Source of the DNA: Flavobacterium cheniae
GTDB taxonomy: Bacteria; Bacteroidota; Bacteroidia; Flavobacteriales; Flavobacteriaceae
DNA length: 64,000 nt
Reading direction: 5' to 3'
Assembly: GCF_004363695.1 (NCBI RefSeq)
Contig: NZ_SNZC01000003.1
Location: forward strand, 62,001 to 126,000
Shown here: piece by piece, positions 35,788 to 45,768 of the stretch
Layout of the letters: each line of letters opens with the position of its first letter
Position numbering within the stretch: the first letter of the stretch is position 1
The notes under the pieces: model-generated
What the model was told of the DNA's origin: nothing
Database searches by the model: none
What the model saw: the letters and a program-made list of their open reading frames with translations, nothing else
Translations under genes and position numbers: made by a program

Positions 35788-38253
35788 ATGCTAGATACTA
35801 AAGATTTTAATTTTTTCGAATCGCAAAATTCGTTTGATTTCAAGGGATTTCTTTTGAAAATTATAGGATATTGGAAATGGTTTGTTTTGTCTTTAATCAT
35901 CACTTTTGTTTATGCATACAATGTAAATATTAGAAAAGAAAGTATTTATGGTATGGAATCACTCATAGTAGTGGAAGACCAAAACAATCCTTTTTTTACT
36001 TCAAATACGAGTTTAGTTTTTAATTGGGGAGGTACTTCAGATAAAGTACAAACTATTATTACAACCTTGAAATCACGTTCACACAATGAAGTTGTAGTAG
36101 ATAGATTGCAATATTATATAAAGTATTTAAAGCAGGGCGAATATTTTTATAAAGACGCCTATGGTGAGGCTCCTTTTTATGTAGAAATCGATAAAACAAA
36201 AGGGCAGCTTTTTGGGCAATTAATAAAAGTCAAGTTTATTTCCCCTTCTCAATATAAATTAAGTGTTGATTTTGGTGAAGCAACATCTGCTAAATTAGTA
36301 CAATATTCAGATTTGAGTATAACACCCGTTAATGTTTCGGGAGGTGAATTTAGTAAGGTTTACAAAATTAATGAATCGGTAGATTTACCATTTTTGAAAT
36401 TAAAAGTAATCATAAAGCCAGAGGCATTTGATTTTACAAATCAAGAATATTTCGTCCGTTTTGATGATTTTAATAGCACTGTAGCAGCTTACAGAGGCAT
36501 TGATGTTAGTGCTGATGCAAAAGCACTTTCGGTTGTTCGTTTGCAAATGGAGGGACCTAATAAGTACAGACTTGTTGAGTACTTAAATACTACCGTTGAT
36601 GTATTGAGGAAAATTCAGCTAGAAAGTAAAAATCAATTTGCTAATAATACAATTGCTTTCATAGATAGTACTTTGAGAGAAATGGAAGGCCAAATTAAAG
36701 AGGCGGAAAATGAATTAAAAGAGTTTAGAAGAGGTAAAAATATTTTTGAATTAGAAGAAGAAGGTGGTGGTGGACTTTTGAGTGCAAGATTGTCAGGTTA
36801 TGATGTAGAAAAAGATGCTATTAATAGAAAAATTGCCTACTATAATTTACTGAAGAATTATTTAGAAAAAACTACCGATTATTCAAAACTTCCTGCGCCA
36901 ACAGTAGCAGGAATTGATGATCCAAATGTGTTAGGAAATGTGGCTAAATTAATTCAATTATCTGCTGAGAGAGCAAATATGTCCTATTCTGTAAAAAACA
37001 AGAAAATGTTTTCTGAGTTTGATGTAGAAATGGAATCAATTAAAAAAGTGCTTATAGAAAATATTGCAAGTGCAAAAAGTGCATTAAATTTAGATGCTTC
37101 TCTTATCAATAGAAACATAGCAAAGGCAGAAGGGGAAGCAAGCTTGTTGCCAGAAAACAAACAAGAGCATATTAAAATTACTAGAAAGTACAATCTAAAA
37201 GACAAAATATACAGCACGTTTTTAGAAAAAAGAAGCGAGGCAGAAATTGTAAAAGCAGCTAATATTTCAGATATTAATTTTCTAGATCCAGCAAAAGATG
37301 TTGGAGGTGGTTTAAGAGGACCTAAGACAAGCATCAATTATATCTTGGCTGCGATGTTGGGTTTTTTAATTCCTTTGCTTATAGTATTTGTAATTACATT
37401 ATTAGATAATAGTATTAATACAACTGATGATATTCAAAAACTAACAAATATTCCTTTAATTGGAGTAGTTGGCAAGAAAAACACAGATAATAATTTATCG
37501 GTTTTCGAAAAACCAAAATCACCATTAGCGGAATCATTTAGGGCTATTCGTTCTTCGTTGCAGTTCATGTATAAAAAGCAACAAAAAGATGGGTCTAAGA
37601 TTTTAATGGTGACATCTTCGGTAAGTGGGGAAGGTAAAACTTTCTGTTCTATTAACTTAGCTACTGTTTTTGCATTAAGCGATAAAAAAACCGTAATTGT
37701 AGGTTTAGATTTAAGAAAACCAAGAATTTTCGGGGATTTTAATATTGATAATATTACGGGAGTTGTAAATTATCTTATTGGTCAAAAAACAATCGATGAA
37801 GTAATTCAAAAAACACATATTCAAAATCTTGATGTGATTCCTTCCGGACCTATTCCGCCAAATCCTTCCGAATTGTTAATGAGTGAGGCTATGGGTGAAA
37901 TGATAGCAGAGCTAAAAACGAAATATGATTATATCGTATTAGATACACCGCCCGTTGGATTAGTTTCAGATGCTTTAGAATTAGCTCATTTTTGCGATGC
38001 AACATTATATGTAACACGACAAGGGTATACAAAAAAAGGCATGTTAAGTGTAGTCAATGATAAGCATAAAAGAGGCGAACTACATAATATCAGTATCGTG
38101 TTTAATGGTTTTCAAAACAAAGCTAAATATGGCTATGGTTACGGATATGGCTATGGTTATGGTTACGGAGCTTATGGAGAAGCTTATCATGATGAAGTAC
38201 AACCTAAATCAGGTTGGAGAAAATTACTAGATAAGTTTAAAAAGAATAGCTAA
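35788..38253 (+). CDS. Wzc-like polysaccharide copolymerase and tyrosine autokinase (first copy)
   Basis: A protein of 821 aa. TM1 ([18 protein letters not shown], about residues 31-48) opens a Wzz domain; a long coiled coil lies around 280-330; TM2 is near 515-540 ([20 protein letters not shown]). The cytoplasmic BY-kinase has Walker A in [11 protein letters not shown] (about residue 613), Walker A' in [12 protein letters not shown] and Walker B in [10 protein letters not shown] (about 715). The tail has alternating Tyr-Gly (YGYGYGYG..., about residues 780-800) as the phosphorylation cluster. It regulates chain length and export with the adjacent Wza. A second, divergent copy occurs at 58575. 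Confidence 0.95.
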   Translation: MLDTKDFNFFESQNSFDFKGFLLKIIGYWKWFVLSLIITFVYAYNVNIRKESIYGMESLIVVEDQNNPFFTSNTSLVFNWGGTSDKVQTIITTLKSRSHNEVVVDRLQYYIKYLKQGEYFYKDAYGEAPFYVEIDKTKGQLFGQLIKVKFISPSQYKLSVDFGEATSAKLVQYSDLSITPVNVSGGEFSKVYKINESVDLPFLKLKVIIKPEAFDFTNQEYFVRFDDFNSTVAAYRGIDVSADAKALSVVRLQMEGPNKYRLVEYLNTTVDVLRKIQLESKNQFANNTIAFIDSTLREMEGQIKEAENELKEFRRGKNIFELEEEGGGGLLSARLSGYDVEKDAINRKIAYYNLLKNYLEKTTDYSKLPAPTVAGIDDPNVLGNVAKLIQLSAERANMSYSVKNKKMFSEFDVEMESIKKVLIENIASAKSALNLDASLINRNIAKAEGEASLLPENKQEHIKITRKYNLKDKIYSTFLEKRSEAEIVKAANISDINFLDPAKDVGGGLRGPKTSINYILAAMLGFLIPLLIVFVITLLDNSINTTDDIQKLTNIPLIGVVGKKNTDNNLSVFEKPKSPLAESFRAIRSSLQFMYKKQQKDGSKILMVTSSVSGEGKTFCSINLATVFALSDKKTVIVGLDLRKPRIFGDFNIDNITGVVNYLIGQKTIDEVIQKTHIQNLDVIPSGPIPPNPSELLMSEAMGEMIAELKTKYDYIVLDTPPVGLVSDALELAHFCDATLYVTRQGYTKKGMLSVVNDKHKRGELHNISIVFNGFQNKAKYGYGYGYGYGYGYGAYGEAYHDEVQPKSGWRKLLDKFKKNS

Positions 38254-38273
38254 AATCGGCTGAGGCAAACTAC

Positions 38274-39269
38274 ATGGCAAAAATTTCAAATAAAAAGATA
38301 CTTATTACAGGTGGAGCGGGTTTTATCGGTTCTAATTTGTGTGGGTATTTTTTAGAACATAATGAAGTCGTTTGTTTGGATAATTTTTCAACAGGACATC
38401 GTCATAATATTGAACAATTTCTTTCCAATCCAAATTTTACTTTAATTGAAGGTGATATTAGAAATCTGGAAACTTGTGAAAAAGCGGTTTTAGGAATTGA
38501 TTTTGTATTACATCAGGCGGCTCTAGGTAGTGTGCCTCGTTCTATTAATGACCCTATTACTACAAATGAAGTAAATGTTTCAGGATTTTTGAACATGCTA
38601 ATAGCTTCAAGAAATGCTAATGTAAAACGATTCATCTACGCAGCTAGTTCTTCTACTTACGGCGATTCTGAAAAGCTACCTAAAATTGAAGAAGTTATAG
38701 GAAAACCGCTTTCTCCTTATGCTGTTACTAAATATGTAAACGAGTTATATGCTGATGTATTTAGTAAAACTTATGGAATGGAAACTATTGGATTGCGATA
38801 TTTCAATGTTTTTGGAAGAAATCAAGACCCAAATGGTGCTTATGCCGCAGTAATTCCTAAATTTGTAGCCCAATTTCTAAATCATGAAAGTCCAGTAATT
38901 AATGGCGATGGAAATTTTTCTCGCGATTTTACTTACATAGATAACGTGATACAAATGAATGAGTTGGCAATGTTGACTGAAAATAAATCGGCAATAAACA
39001 CGGTTTATAATACTGCTTTTGGCGAAAGAACCACTTTAAATGAGTTGGTCAATTCTTTAAGAGAGTTTTTATCAACCTATGATAATGAAATAGCTAATGT
39101 TCCCATTATTTATGGAGAAAATAGAGTAGGAGATATTCCGCACTCACTAGCAAGTATTGAAAAAGCAAAGAAGTTACTAAATTACCAACCAAAGTTCTCA
39201 ATGAGAGAAGGTTTGAAAGAAGCGGTAAATTGGTATTGGAATAATTTGCAAGTAAAAAGTAAAAAATAA
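38274..39269 (+). CDS. UDP-N-acetylglucosamine 4-epimerase, WbpP/TviC-like
   Basis: A protein of 331 aa, extended [17 protein letters not shown] is the NAD-binding loop, [14 protein letters not shown] gives the YxxxK catalytic pair (Tyr about 149), and [13 protein letters not shown] and [17 protein letters not shown] are features of the WbpP/TviC class that accept N-acetylated UDP-hexoses. With the dehydrogenase at 40680 it fits the route to UDP-N-acetylgalactosaminuronic acid (TviB/TviC or WbpO/WbpP). The stop codon lies inside a 7-bp tandem repeat (39252-39279). Confidence 0.88.
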   Translation: MAKISNKKILITGGAGFIGSNLCGYFLEHNEVVCLDNFSTGHRHNIEQFLSNPNFTLIEGDIRNLETCEKAVLGIDFVLHQAALGSVPRSINDPITTNEVNVSGFLNMLIASRNANVKRFIYAASSSTYGDSEKLPKIEEVIGKPLSPYAVTKYVNELYADVFSKTYGMETIGLRYFNVFGRNQDPNGAYAAVIPKFVAQFLNHESPVINGDGNFSRDFTYIDNVIQMNELAMLTENKSAINTVYNTAFGERTTLNELVNSLREFLSTYDNEIANVPIIYGENRVGDIPHSLASIEKAKKLLNYQPKFSMREGLKEAVNWYWNNLQVKSKK

Positions 39270-39279
39270 AAAGTAAAAA
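39252..39279. repeat. Short heptad tandem repeat across a stop codon
   Basis: Four units of 7 bp: GTAAAAA, GTAAAAA, ATAAAAA, GTAAAAA, then GATAATA. The repeat spans the C-terminal Lys-rich end and the stop of the epimerase gene and reaches toward the UGDH start. Slippage here would change the C-terminus slightly. Confidence 0.55.
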
Positions 39280-39288
39280 GATAATACA

Positions 39289-40680
39289 ATGATTACAAAT
39301 ATCTGTTGTATCGGCGCAGGGTATGTTGGAGGGCCAACAATGGCTATTATTGCTCAAAAATGTCCACACATAAAAGTTACCGTTGTTGACTTAAATGAAA
39401 AAAGAATCGCTGCATGGAACGATGCGGATGTGAATAATATTCCTATTTATGAACCTGGGTTAAGTGACGTTGTTGCGGAAGCTCGTGGTAGAAATTTATT
39501 TTTTTCAACTGAAGTAGACAAAGCAATTGATGAAGCACAAATGATTTTTATTTCTGTAAATACACCAACCAAAACCTACGGTGTAGGAAAAGGAATGGCT
39601 GCAGATTTGAAATATATTGAATTGTGTGCACGTCAAATTGCTCGTGTAGCTAAAAACGATAAAATTGTTGTTGAAAAGTCAACGTTACCTGTAAGAACTG
39701 CAAGTGCTATTAAAGATATTTTAGATAATACTGGAAACGGAGTACAGTTTCAAATTTTATCCAACCCAGAATTTTTAGCTGAAGGAACTGCTGTTGAAGA
39801 TTTATTCGCACCCGATAGAGTTTTAATTGGTGGAGATACAACTTCAGAAGGTCAAAATGCTATCCAAAAATTGGTTGATGTATATGCAAATTGGGTTCCA
39901 AAAGGTAAAATATTAACGACTAATGTTTGGTCTTCAGAATTATCAAAATTAACTGCCAATGCGTTTTTAGCACAACGTGTTTCTTCAATTAATGCCTTGA
40001 GCGAATTGTGTGAAAAAACAGGTGCTGATGTTAACGAAGTAGCAAAAGCAATTGGATTAGATAGCAGAATTGGACCTAAATTCTTAAAAGCATCTGTAGG
40101 TTTTGGAGGTTCTTGTTTTCAAAAAGATATTTTGAATTTAGTTTACATTGCTAAATCATACGGATTAAATGAAGTGGCCGATTATTGGGAACAAGTAATC
40201 ATTATGAATGATCATCAAAAACGTCGTTTTGCCAATAATATAATCAAAACCTTATATAACACCGTTTCTGGAAAGAAAATAGCATTTTTAGGTTGGGCTT
40301 TCAAAAAAGACACTAATGACACACGTGAATCAGCAGCTATTTATGTGGCAGACGATTTATTAAGTGAGCAAGCAACAGTAGTTGTATATGACCCTAAAGT
40401 AGGAGAAGAACAAATTCAATTTGATTTGAATTATTTAGAATCTCGTTCAGAAATAGAAAACGCAAAAGGTGTTCAAGTAGCAATTAACGCTTACGATGCC
40501 TGTAATAATGCACACGCAATTGCTGTTTTAACAGAATGGGACGAATTTAAAACATACGATTGGCAAAAAATATATGACAATATGTTAAAGCCAGCTTTTG
40601 TTTTTGATGGTAGAAATATATTGAATAAAGAAGAGTTAGAAAAAATTGGATTTATTTACCAAGGAATTGGATCAAGATAA
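39289..40680 (+). CDS. UDP-glucose 6-dehydrogenase (eukaryote-like long form)
   Basis: A protein of 463 aa. The start [20 protein letters not shown] and the segment [17 protein letters not shown] are characteristic of the animal-like UGDH subgroup, longer than the common bacterial Ugd. The catalytic Cys is in [19 protein letters not shown] (about residue 276), and lysine and asparagine of [18 protein letters not shown] line the active site. It oxidises UDP-glucose to UDP-glucuronate. Its TAA shares a base with the ATG of the next gene (TAATG). Confidence 0.93.
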   Translation: MITNICCIGAGYVGGPTMAIIAQKCPHIKVTVVDLNEKRIAAWNDADVNNIPIYEPGLSDVVAEARGRNLFFSTEVDKAIDEAQMIFISVNTPTKTYGVGKGMAADLKYIELCARQIARVAKNDKIVVEKSTLPVRTASAIKDILDNTGNGVQFQILSNPEFLAEGTAVEDLFAPDRVLIGGDTTSEGQNAIQKLVDVYANWVPKGKILTTNVWSSELSKLTANAFLAQRVSSINALSELCEKTGADVNEVAKAIGLDSRIGPKFLKASVGFGGSCFQKDILNLVYIAKSYGLNEVADYWEQVIIMNDHQKRRFANNIIKTLYNTVSGKKIAFLGWAFKKDTNDTRESAAIYVADDLLSEQATVVVYDPKVGEEQIQFDLNYLESRSEIENAKGVQVAINAYDACNNAHAIAVLTEWDEFKTYDWQKIYDNMLKPAFVFDGRNILNKEELEKIGFIYQGIGSR

Positions 40681-41960
40681 TGAGTGAAAAAATTGCGATA
40701 ATAGGTTTAGGATATGTAGGTTTGCCATTGGCACGACTTTTTGCAACCAAATATTCAGTCGTAGGATTTGATATTAATCAACAACGTATTTCTGAATTAA
40801 ATCAAGGAATTGATGTAACATTAGAAGTGGAAGAAGCGTTATTAAAATCTGCTTTAGTTGATAAGTCTTCGAATGAAATAGGTTTATATTGTTCTAATCA
40901 ATTAGCCGATATTGCGGATTGCAATTATTACATAGTTACGGTTCCAACACCAGTAGACAAACATAATAAGCCCGATTTAACACCTTTGTATAAAGCTAGT
41001 GAAACAGTCGCTAAAGTGCTAAAAAAAGGTGATATTGTAATTTATGAATCAACAGTTTATCCCGGTGTCACGGAAGAAGAATGTGTGCCTGTTTTGGAAA
41101 AAATATCAGGATTAAAATTCAACGAGGATTTCTTTGCAGGTTATTCGCCTGAACGAATTAATCCGGGAGATAAAGAACATACAGTCGAAAAAATATTAAA
41201 AGTTACTGCTGGTTCTACACCAGAAATTGGTAAAAAAGTAGATGCTTTATACAACAGCGTTATAACTGCAGGAACGCATTTAGCACCAACCATTAAAGTA
41301 GCGGAAGCAGCTAAAGTAATCGAAAATTCACAACGTGATATTAATATTGCGTTTGTTAATGAATTGGCTAAAATTTTTAATTTATTAGGAATTAATACGC
41401 ACGATGTATTACAAGCAGCTGGAACTAAATGGAACTTCTTACCTTTCAAACCAGGTTTGGTTGGAGGTCATTGTATTGGTGTTGATCCTTATTATTTGGC
41501 TCAAAAAGCTTTAGAAGTAGGCTATCATCCCGAAATTATTTTAGCGGGTCGTCGTATGAATGACAGTATGGGTGAGTACGTAGCTTCGCAAGTAGTAAAG
41601 ACTTTAATTCGCAAAAATATCAAAGTTAATGGGGCAACTATTTTAATGTTAGGATTCACTTTTAAAGAAAATTGTCCTGATGTTCGCAATACTAAAATAG
41701 TTGATGTTGTTAAATCATTGGAAGAATACAGTACAAAAGTTACGATTTATGACCCTTGGGCAAATTCAGATGAGGTAAAACATGAATACGGTTTGACCTG
41801 TCATGCAACACTTGATTCTGATATAAAATATGATGCAATCGTTTTAGGTGTGGCTCACAATGAGTTTAAAATTTTGGATTTGGCTTCGCTGAAAAAAGAA
41901 AACGCAGTAGTTTATGATGTAAAAGGAGTTTTGGGAAGTCTTGCAGATGCTAAACTTTAG
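40680..41960 (+). CDS. UDP-N-acetylhexosamine 6-dehydrogenase (WbpO/TviB-like)
   Basis: A protein of 426 aa of the UDP-glucose/GDP-mannose dehydrogenase family. [20 protein letters not shown] is the NAD-binding fold. Catalytic cysteine is in [19 protein letters not shown] (about residue 265); this [12 protein letters not shown] form is typical of UDP-GlcNAc or UDP-GalNAc dehydrogenases, not UDP-glucose ones. The [13 protein letters not shown] segment is also typical. It is distinct from and adjacent to the UDP-glucose dehydrogenase, so the locus seems to make two different uronic sugars. Confidence 0.9.
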   Translation: MSEKIAIIGLGYVGLPLARLFATKYSVVGFDINQQRISELNQGIDVTLEVEEALLKSALVDKSSNEIGLYCSNQLADIADCNYYIVTVPTPVDKHNKPDLTPLYKASETVAKVLKKGDIVIYESTVYPGVTEEECVPVLEKISGLKFNEDFFAGYSPERINPGDKEHTVEKILKVTAGSTPEIGKKVDALYNSVITAGTHLAPTIKVAEAAKVIENSQRDINIAFVNELAKIFNLLGINTHDVLQAAGTKWNFLPFKPGLVGGHCIGVDPYYLAQKALEVGYHPEIILAGRRMNDSMGEYVASQVVKTLIRKNIKVNGATILMLGFTFKENCPDVRNTKIVDVVKSLEEYSTKVTIYDPWANSDEVKHEYGLTCHATLDSDIKYDAIVLGVAHNEFKILDLASLKKENAVVYDVKGVLGSLADAKL

Positions 41961-41982
41961 GATTAAAGTTTATAAATAGATA

Positions 41983-43494
41983 ATGTCCGACCATAAAAAA
42001 ATAGCTAAAAACGCTTTGTTTCTCTACTTCCGTATGTTTTTAACTATGGTTGTTGGATTATATACTTCAAGATTAGTCCTTGAAGCATTAGGGATAATCG
42101 ATTATGGTATATATGGATTAGTGGGCGGTATTGTAACTCTATTTTCTTTTTTAAATGCTGCTATGGCATCCTCCACGCAACGCTACTTATCTTTTGATTT
42201 AGGTAAAGGCGATGAGGAACAGTTAAAAAAAACATTTAACGCCACCTTAAATATTCATTTTTTTGTAGCATTCTTAGTTTTTGTTTTAGCTGAAACTATT
42301 GGTTTGTGGTTTGTGAATTATAAATTAAATATTCCATTAGAACGAATTAATGCCGCAAACTGGGTGTATCAGTTTTCTATTTTTACCTTAGTTATCAGTA
42401 TAATTCAAGTGCCTTATAATGCATTATTATCAGCAAGAGAATATTTTGATGTTTTCGCTATTGTTAGTGTCTTACAGACAATATTGAAATTAGTAAGCGT
42501 ATGGTTATTGTTCTATTTTATTAGTGATAGTTTGGTTACCTATGCGGTTTTAACATTTTTAGTTTCCTTGATTGTACATTTCTTTTACTACATATACTGC
42601 AAAAAACATTTTCCTGAGACTATTTATCAGTTTTACTTTAATAAAACTTATTACAAGGAACTTGTAAGCTATACAGGATGGAATATGTTTGGTAATTTGG
42701 GCTATTTATCCCAACAACAATTAAGTAATGTTTTATTAAATATTTTTTTTGGTCCAGTTGTCAATGCAGCTTATGGATTATCTTCTATGATTCAGGGTTT
42801 AATTTTAAGTTTTGTAAGTAATTTTCAAATGGCTTTAAATCCACAAATTGTTAAAAATTATGCCAAAGAAGATTATAAATCTTATTTGAATTTAATCTAT
42901 GTGGGTTCTAAATTTTCTTTTTTTGGATTGCTAATAATTTTGGTGCCTATCTATTTTAATCTTGAATTTTTGTTACGATTGTGGCTTAATGATTTGCCAG
43001 AATATACATTAGTTTTTACAAAGTTGTCGTTCCTATATATACTAATTGAATCCATTTCTAATATGTTAGATTATGGTGTACAAGCAACTTCTAAGATTAA
43101 ATTCTTTAAAATAATATTAGGTGTTGTTTTATTCTTATCAGTTCCAATAATTTGGTATTTATTTAAGGAATACAAAAATCCATCATTAGTATATGTTGCT
43201 TTTATAAGTGTTGCGTTTGTTACTTATTTTATTCGAATTTTATTCTTAGAACAAATAGTAAATTTTAAAATATTAGATTTCTTTAAAAAAGTGCTAGTAA
43301 GACAGCTATTAGTTTCGTTGATTATATTTATTTACTTTTACTACCTGCCACCAAAAAACATAGTAACTTTTTATGAATTAGTAAAGACCTCATTTTATTA
43401 CAGTTCTATAGTTTTTATTATAATTTTCTTTTTTGGACTTAGTAAAAATGAAAGAAGCCTAATGCTGAGTTATGTTAAAAATAAAATGAAATAG
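41983..43494 (+). CDS. Wzx-type polysaccharide flippase
   Basis: A membrane protein of 503 aa with about 12-14 helices, starting MSDHKKIAKNALFLYFRMFL. The first segments (MVVGLYTSRLVLEALGIIDYGIYGLVGGIV) are typical of the polysaccharide synthase/O-antigen flippase branch of the MOP superfamily. It would move the undecaprenyl-PP-linked repeat across the inner membrane. It lies just after the sugar-nucleotide genes, ahead of modifying enzymes and glycosyltransferases, as usual in Wzx/Wzy loci. Confidence 0.9.
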   Translation: MSDHKKIAKNALFLYFRMFLTMVVGLYTSRLVLEALGIIDYGIYGLVGGIVTLFSFLNAAMASSTQRYLSFDLGKGDEEQLKKTFNATLNIHFFVAFLVFVLAETIGLWFVNYKLNIPLERINAANWVYQFSIFTLVISIIQVPYNALLSAREYFDVFAIVSVLQTILKLVSVWLLFYFISDSLVTYAVLTFLVSLIVHFFYYIYCKKHFPETIYQFYFNKTYYKELVSYTGWNMFGNLGYLSQQQLSNVLLNIFFGPVVNAAYGLSSMIQGLILSFVSNFQMALNPQIVKNYAKEDYKSYLNLIYVGSKFSFFGLLIILVPIYFNLEFLLRLWLNDLPEYTLVFTKLSFLYILIESISNMLDYGVQATSKIKFFKIILGVVLFLSVPIIWYLFKEYKNPSLVYVAFISVAFVTYFIRILFLEQIVNFKILDFFKKVLVRQLLVSLIIFIYFYYLPPKNIVTFYELVKTSFYYSSIVFIIIFFFGLSKNERSLMLSYVKNKMK

Positions 43495-43496
43495 GT

Positions 43497-44510
43497 ATGT
43501 TAAACTTAAAAATAAATTATTCTTACAAAAAGTTAGATGCTAACTTATGGGATAATTCATCTAGCGCTACTTATTTTACTTCATCAAATTGGCACGACGT
43601 TGTTTTGTCTTTTTATCATGGTACTTTTCTAACCAGAAGATTACATAAACCAGTATATTTTCAAGCAAGTTTTGATGATGGATCATGGATACTTGGCTTT
43701 TTTTTTGTTTCAAAAACGATTAAAGGAAAAACAATCACCTTTGGTCATTTATTAGGGCCTTCTGATTATTATGATTTGCTGTATTCGCCATCAATTACAA
43801 ATGAGCAATTTCAGGTACTTTTCAATCAAATTCAGCTTGATTTTAAATCTCGTACTATGCAATTTGTACATTTGAAAGCATCTTCCAAATGTTATCAAGC
43901 TATAGCTCAATTGCCATTGGTCATTTCTACTCCATTATCTTGCGTAGCTATACCTTTACCAGAAACGTATGAAGCTTATTATTCATCATTATCTAAAAGT
44001 GTTCGCCAAAACATTCGCACTGCTTATAATCGTTTAGAGAAAAGTAATCTTCACGTTCAATTGGAAATTTTTGAAAAAAGAGATTATGCTCAAATCAATT
44101 GGGAGCAGTTGAAACAGCTTTATTCTTCAAGAAATGATTTTAGAAAAGAAAAAAAATATTGGAAATCCCAATTATATTTCTGGTTAGATTATGGGTTCCA
44201 ACACGAAAAAGATATGTTCGATTTTGAAACTATTCGAAAAACCGATTTTACATTAGCGGTTTTAAAAATTAATCAGGAAATTGCGGCTTATTTTTTTGGA
44301 TTTAAAATTGAAAAAAATATAGAAATCAACCGTGTAGTTATTAACGACGATTTCAAGTTCTTTTCGCCCGGTTTACTTTTATTTAATGAATATATTAAAA
44401 AGGAGATTCCACAAATAGAAGGTATAGATTTGACTGTTGGAGATGAAAAATATAAGTTTGATTTAGGTGGAAAACCACATATTATCTACAATTTAAAAGT
44501 ATCGATATGA
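43497..44510 (+). CDS. FemAB/GNAT-like transferase
   Basis: A protein of 337 aa. It has two GNAT-like halves as in the FemAB or CelD-like family; the central LSKSVRQNIRTAYNRLEKSN is the typical region of this group and LAVLKINQEIAAYFFGFK/GLLLFNEYIK form the second acyltransferase core. Related proteins attach amino acids or acyl groups to peptidoglycan or sugars. Within this locus it most likely acylates or aminoacylates a glycan. The substrate is unknown. It overlaps the following gene by four bases (ATGA). Confidence 0.72.
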   Translation: MLNLKINYSYKKLDANLWDNSSSATYFTSSNWHDVVLSFYHGTFLTRRLHKPVYFQASFDDGSWILGFFFVSKTIKGKTITFGHLLGPSDYYDLLYSPSITNEQFQVLFNQIQLDFKSRTMQFVHLKASSKCYQAIAQLPLVISTPLSCVAIPLPETYEAYYSSLSKSVRQNIRTAYNRLEKSNLHVQLEIFEKRDYAQINWEQLKQLYSSRNDFRKEKKYWKSQLYFWLDYGFQHEKDMFDFETIRKTDFTLAVLKINQEIAAYFFGFKIEKNIEINRVVINDDFKFFSPGLLLFNEYIKKEIPQIEGIDLTVGDEKYKFDLGGKPHIIYNLKVSI

Positions 44511-45049
44511 GAACACTTTATAAGAAGATTTTAGGTAAAATTGATTATTTAAAAAGAGCCATCTATTTTTTTTATTGGAAAAGTGATGGGAAACAAAATA
44601 GTATTGAAAACGATAAATTCATTTTTTTTGAAATAAATGATGCTTCCCAACTTTTTGATATCGATTCCAATAAGCAACAGGAATACAAGAAAAGATTAGA
44701 AGATGGTCACGTATTTTGTTGTTTAAAAGCAGGAGATTGCTTGTCTTCTTACGGATGGATTAATCCAACAAGTTCTCACTTTTTTGGAGAATTAAATTTA
44801 AAAACTAATTATCCCAATACGATTGAAGTATTGTATGATTTTTATACTTATGAGGATTATAGAGGGCAAGGTCTTTATCCATTGCTGCTTCAGAAAATTT
44901 GTTTAAGAAATAATAAAACAAAAATAGGTTATGCCTTATCTGACAATCTAAGTAGTATGAAAGGTTTAAAGAAAGCTGATTTTAAATTATTAGCAATAAT
45001 TAAAGGATATAATAAAGGAAGACTTGAAAGACTTTTAAAAAAAATATGA
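44507..45049 (+). CDS. GNAT-family N-acetyltransferase
   Basis: A protein of 180 aa. The acetyl-CoA binding motif A is YRGQGLYPLLLQKICLR near residue 125, preceded by the beta strand VLYDFYTYEDY. The first 50 residues are not GNAT-like and are rich in aromatic residues. It probably acetylates a sugar or amino group of the glycan precursor. It overlaps both neighbours by four bases, so it is translationally coupled to the FemAB-like and deacetylase genes. Confidence 0.75.
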   Translation: MRTLYKKILGKIDYLKRAIYFFYWKSDGKQNSIENDKFIFFEINDASQLFDIDSNKQQEYKKRLEDGHVFCCLKAGDCLSSYGWINPTSSHFFGELNLKTNYPNTIEVLYDFYTYEDYRGQGLYPLLLQKICLRNNKTKIGYALSDNLSSMKGLKKADFKLLAIIKGYNKGRLERLLKKI

Positions 45050-45768
45050 GTAAAATAATTTTTAATGCAGATGATTTAGGTTGGTCTAGAGGAGTTAATC
45101 AAGGCATACTCAAAGCATATCGGTATGGTGTGGTAAATAGTTCTAGTTGGATAGTTACTACTCCGTATTTTGATGAAACTATTAAGTTAATTCAAGTGAA
45201 CCAACTTGCAAACATTGGAATTCATATTAATTTGACAGAAGGCAAGCCTTTATTAAAAAATCACACTACTATAGTGGATGAAAAGGGTTCTTTTATTCGA
45301 AACTTGCATACTTTAGAACACATTGATATGAAGGAAGTTTATGATGAAATTGAAGCTCAAATAGAAAAAGCATTAGCAACAGGTGTTTCAATTAATCATA
45401 TGGATACCCATCATCACATTCATGCTACTTCAAAGTTTAGAAAGGTTTTTATCTCATTTTCCAATCGATATCAATTGCCATTACGAAAGATAAACAACAC
45501 GGTTATTAATCCTATAAAAGTCCTTAAGTTTTATCTTGATACTAAGCAAGCAAAGTATTATACTTCTCATTTTTCAGCGGATTTTTTTGCTAGTGAGGCA
45601 ACTTCACAAAATTTAATTCAAATCCTACAAAAGAATAAAGGAAGAAACATTGAAATCATGTGTCATCCTGGTTTTACCGATGAAGAAAATGGAGATTACG
45701 ATTTAGAACGCGAAAAAGAACTTGCGATTCTAACTTCTCCTGAAATGCTTACCTTTATCTCAAAATAA
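45046..45768 (+). CDS. ChbG/HpnK (YdjC-like) carbohydrate deacetylase
   Basis: A protein of 240 aa. The metal-binding start IIFNADDLGWSRGVNQGI carries the Asp-Asp pair, MDTHHHIHATSKFRKVF supplies histidines, and IEIMCHPGF ends the active site. These enzymes remove N-acetyl groups from amino sugars in chitooligosaccharide or hopanoid pathways. Here a deacetylase beside an acetyltransferase and FemAB-like transferase suggests remodelling of an amino sugar. The following glycosyltransferase gene continues in the same frame straight after its TAA. Confidence 0.85.
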   Translation: MSKIIFNADDLGWSRGVNQGILKAYRYGVVNSSSWIVTTPYFDETIKLIQVNQLANIGIHINLTEGKPLLKNHTTIVDEKGSFIRNLHTLEHIDMKEVYDEIEAQIEKALATGVSINHMDTHHHIHATSKFRKVFISFSNRYQLPLRKINNTVINPIKVLKFYLDTKQAKYYTSHFSADFFASEATSQNLIQILQKNKGRNIEIMCHPGFTDEENGDYDLEREKELAILTSPEMLTFISK

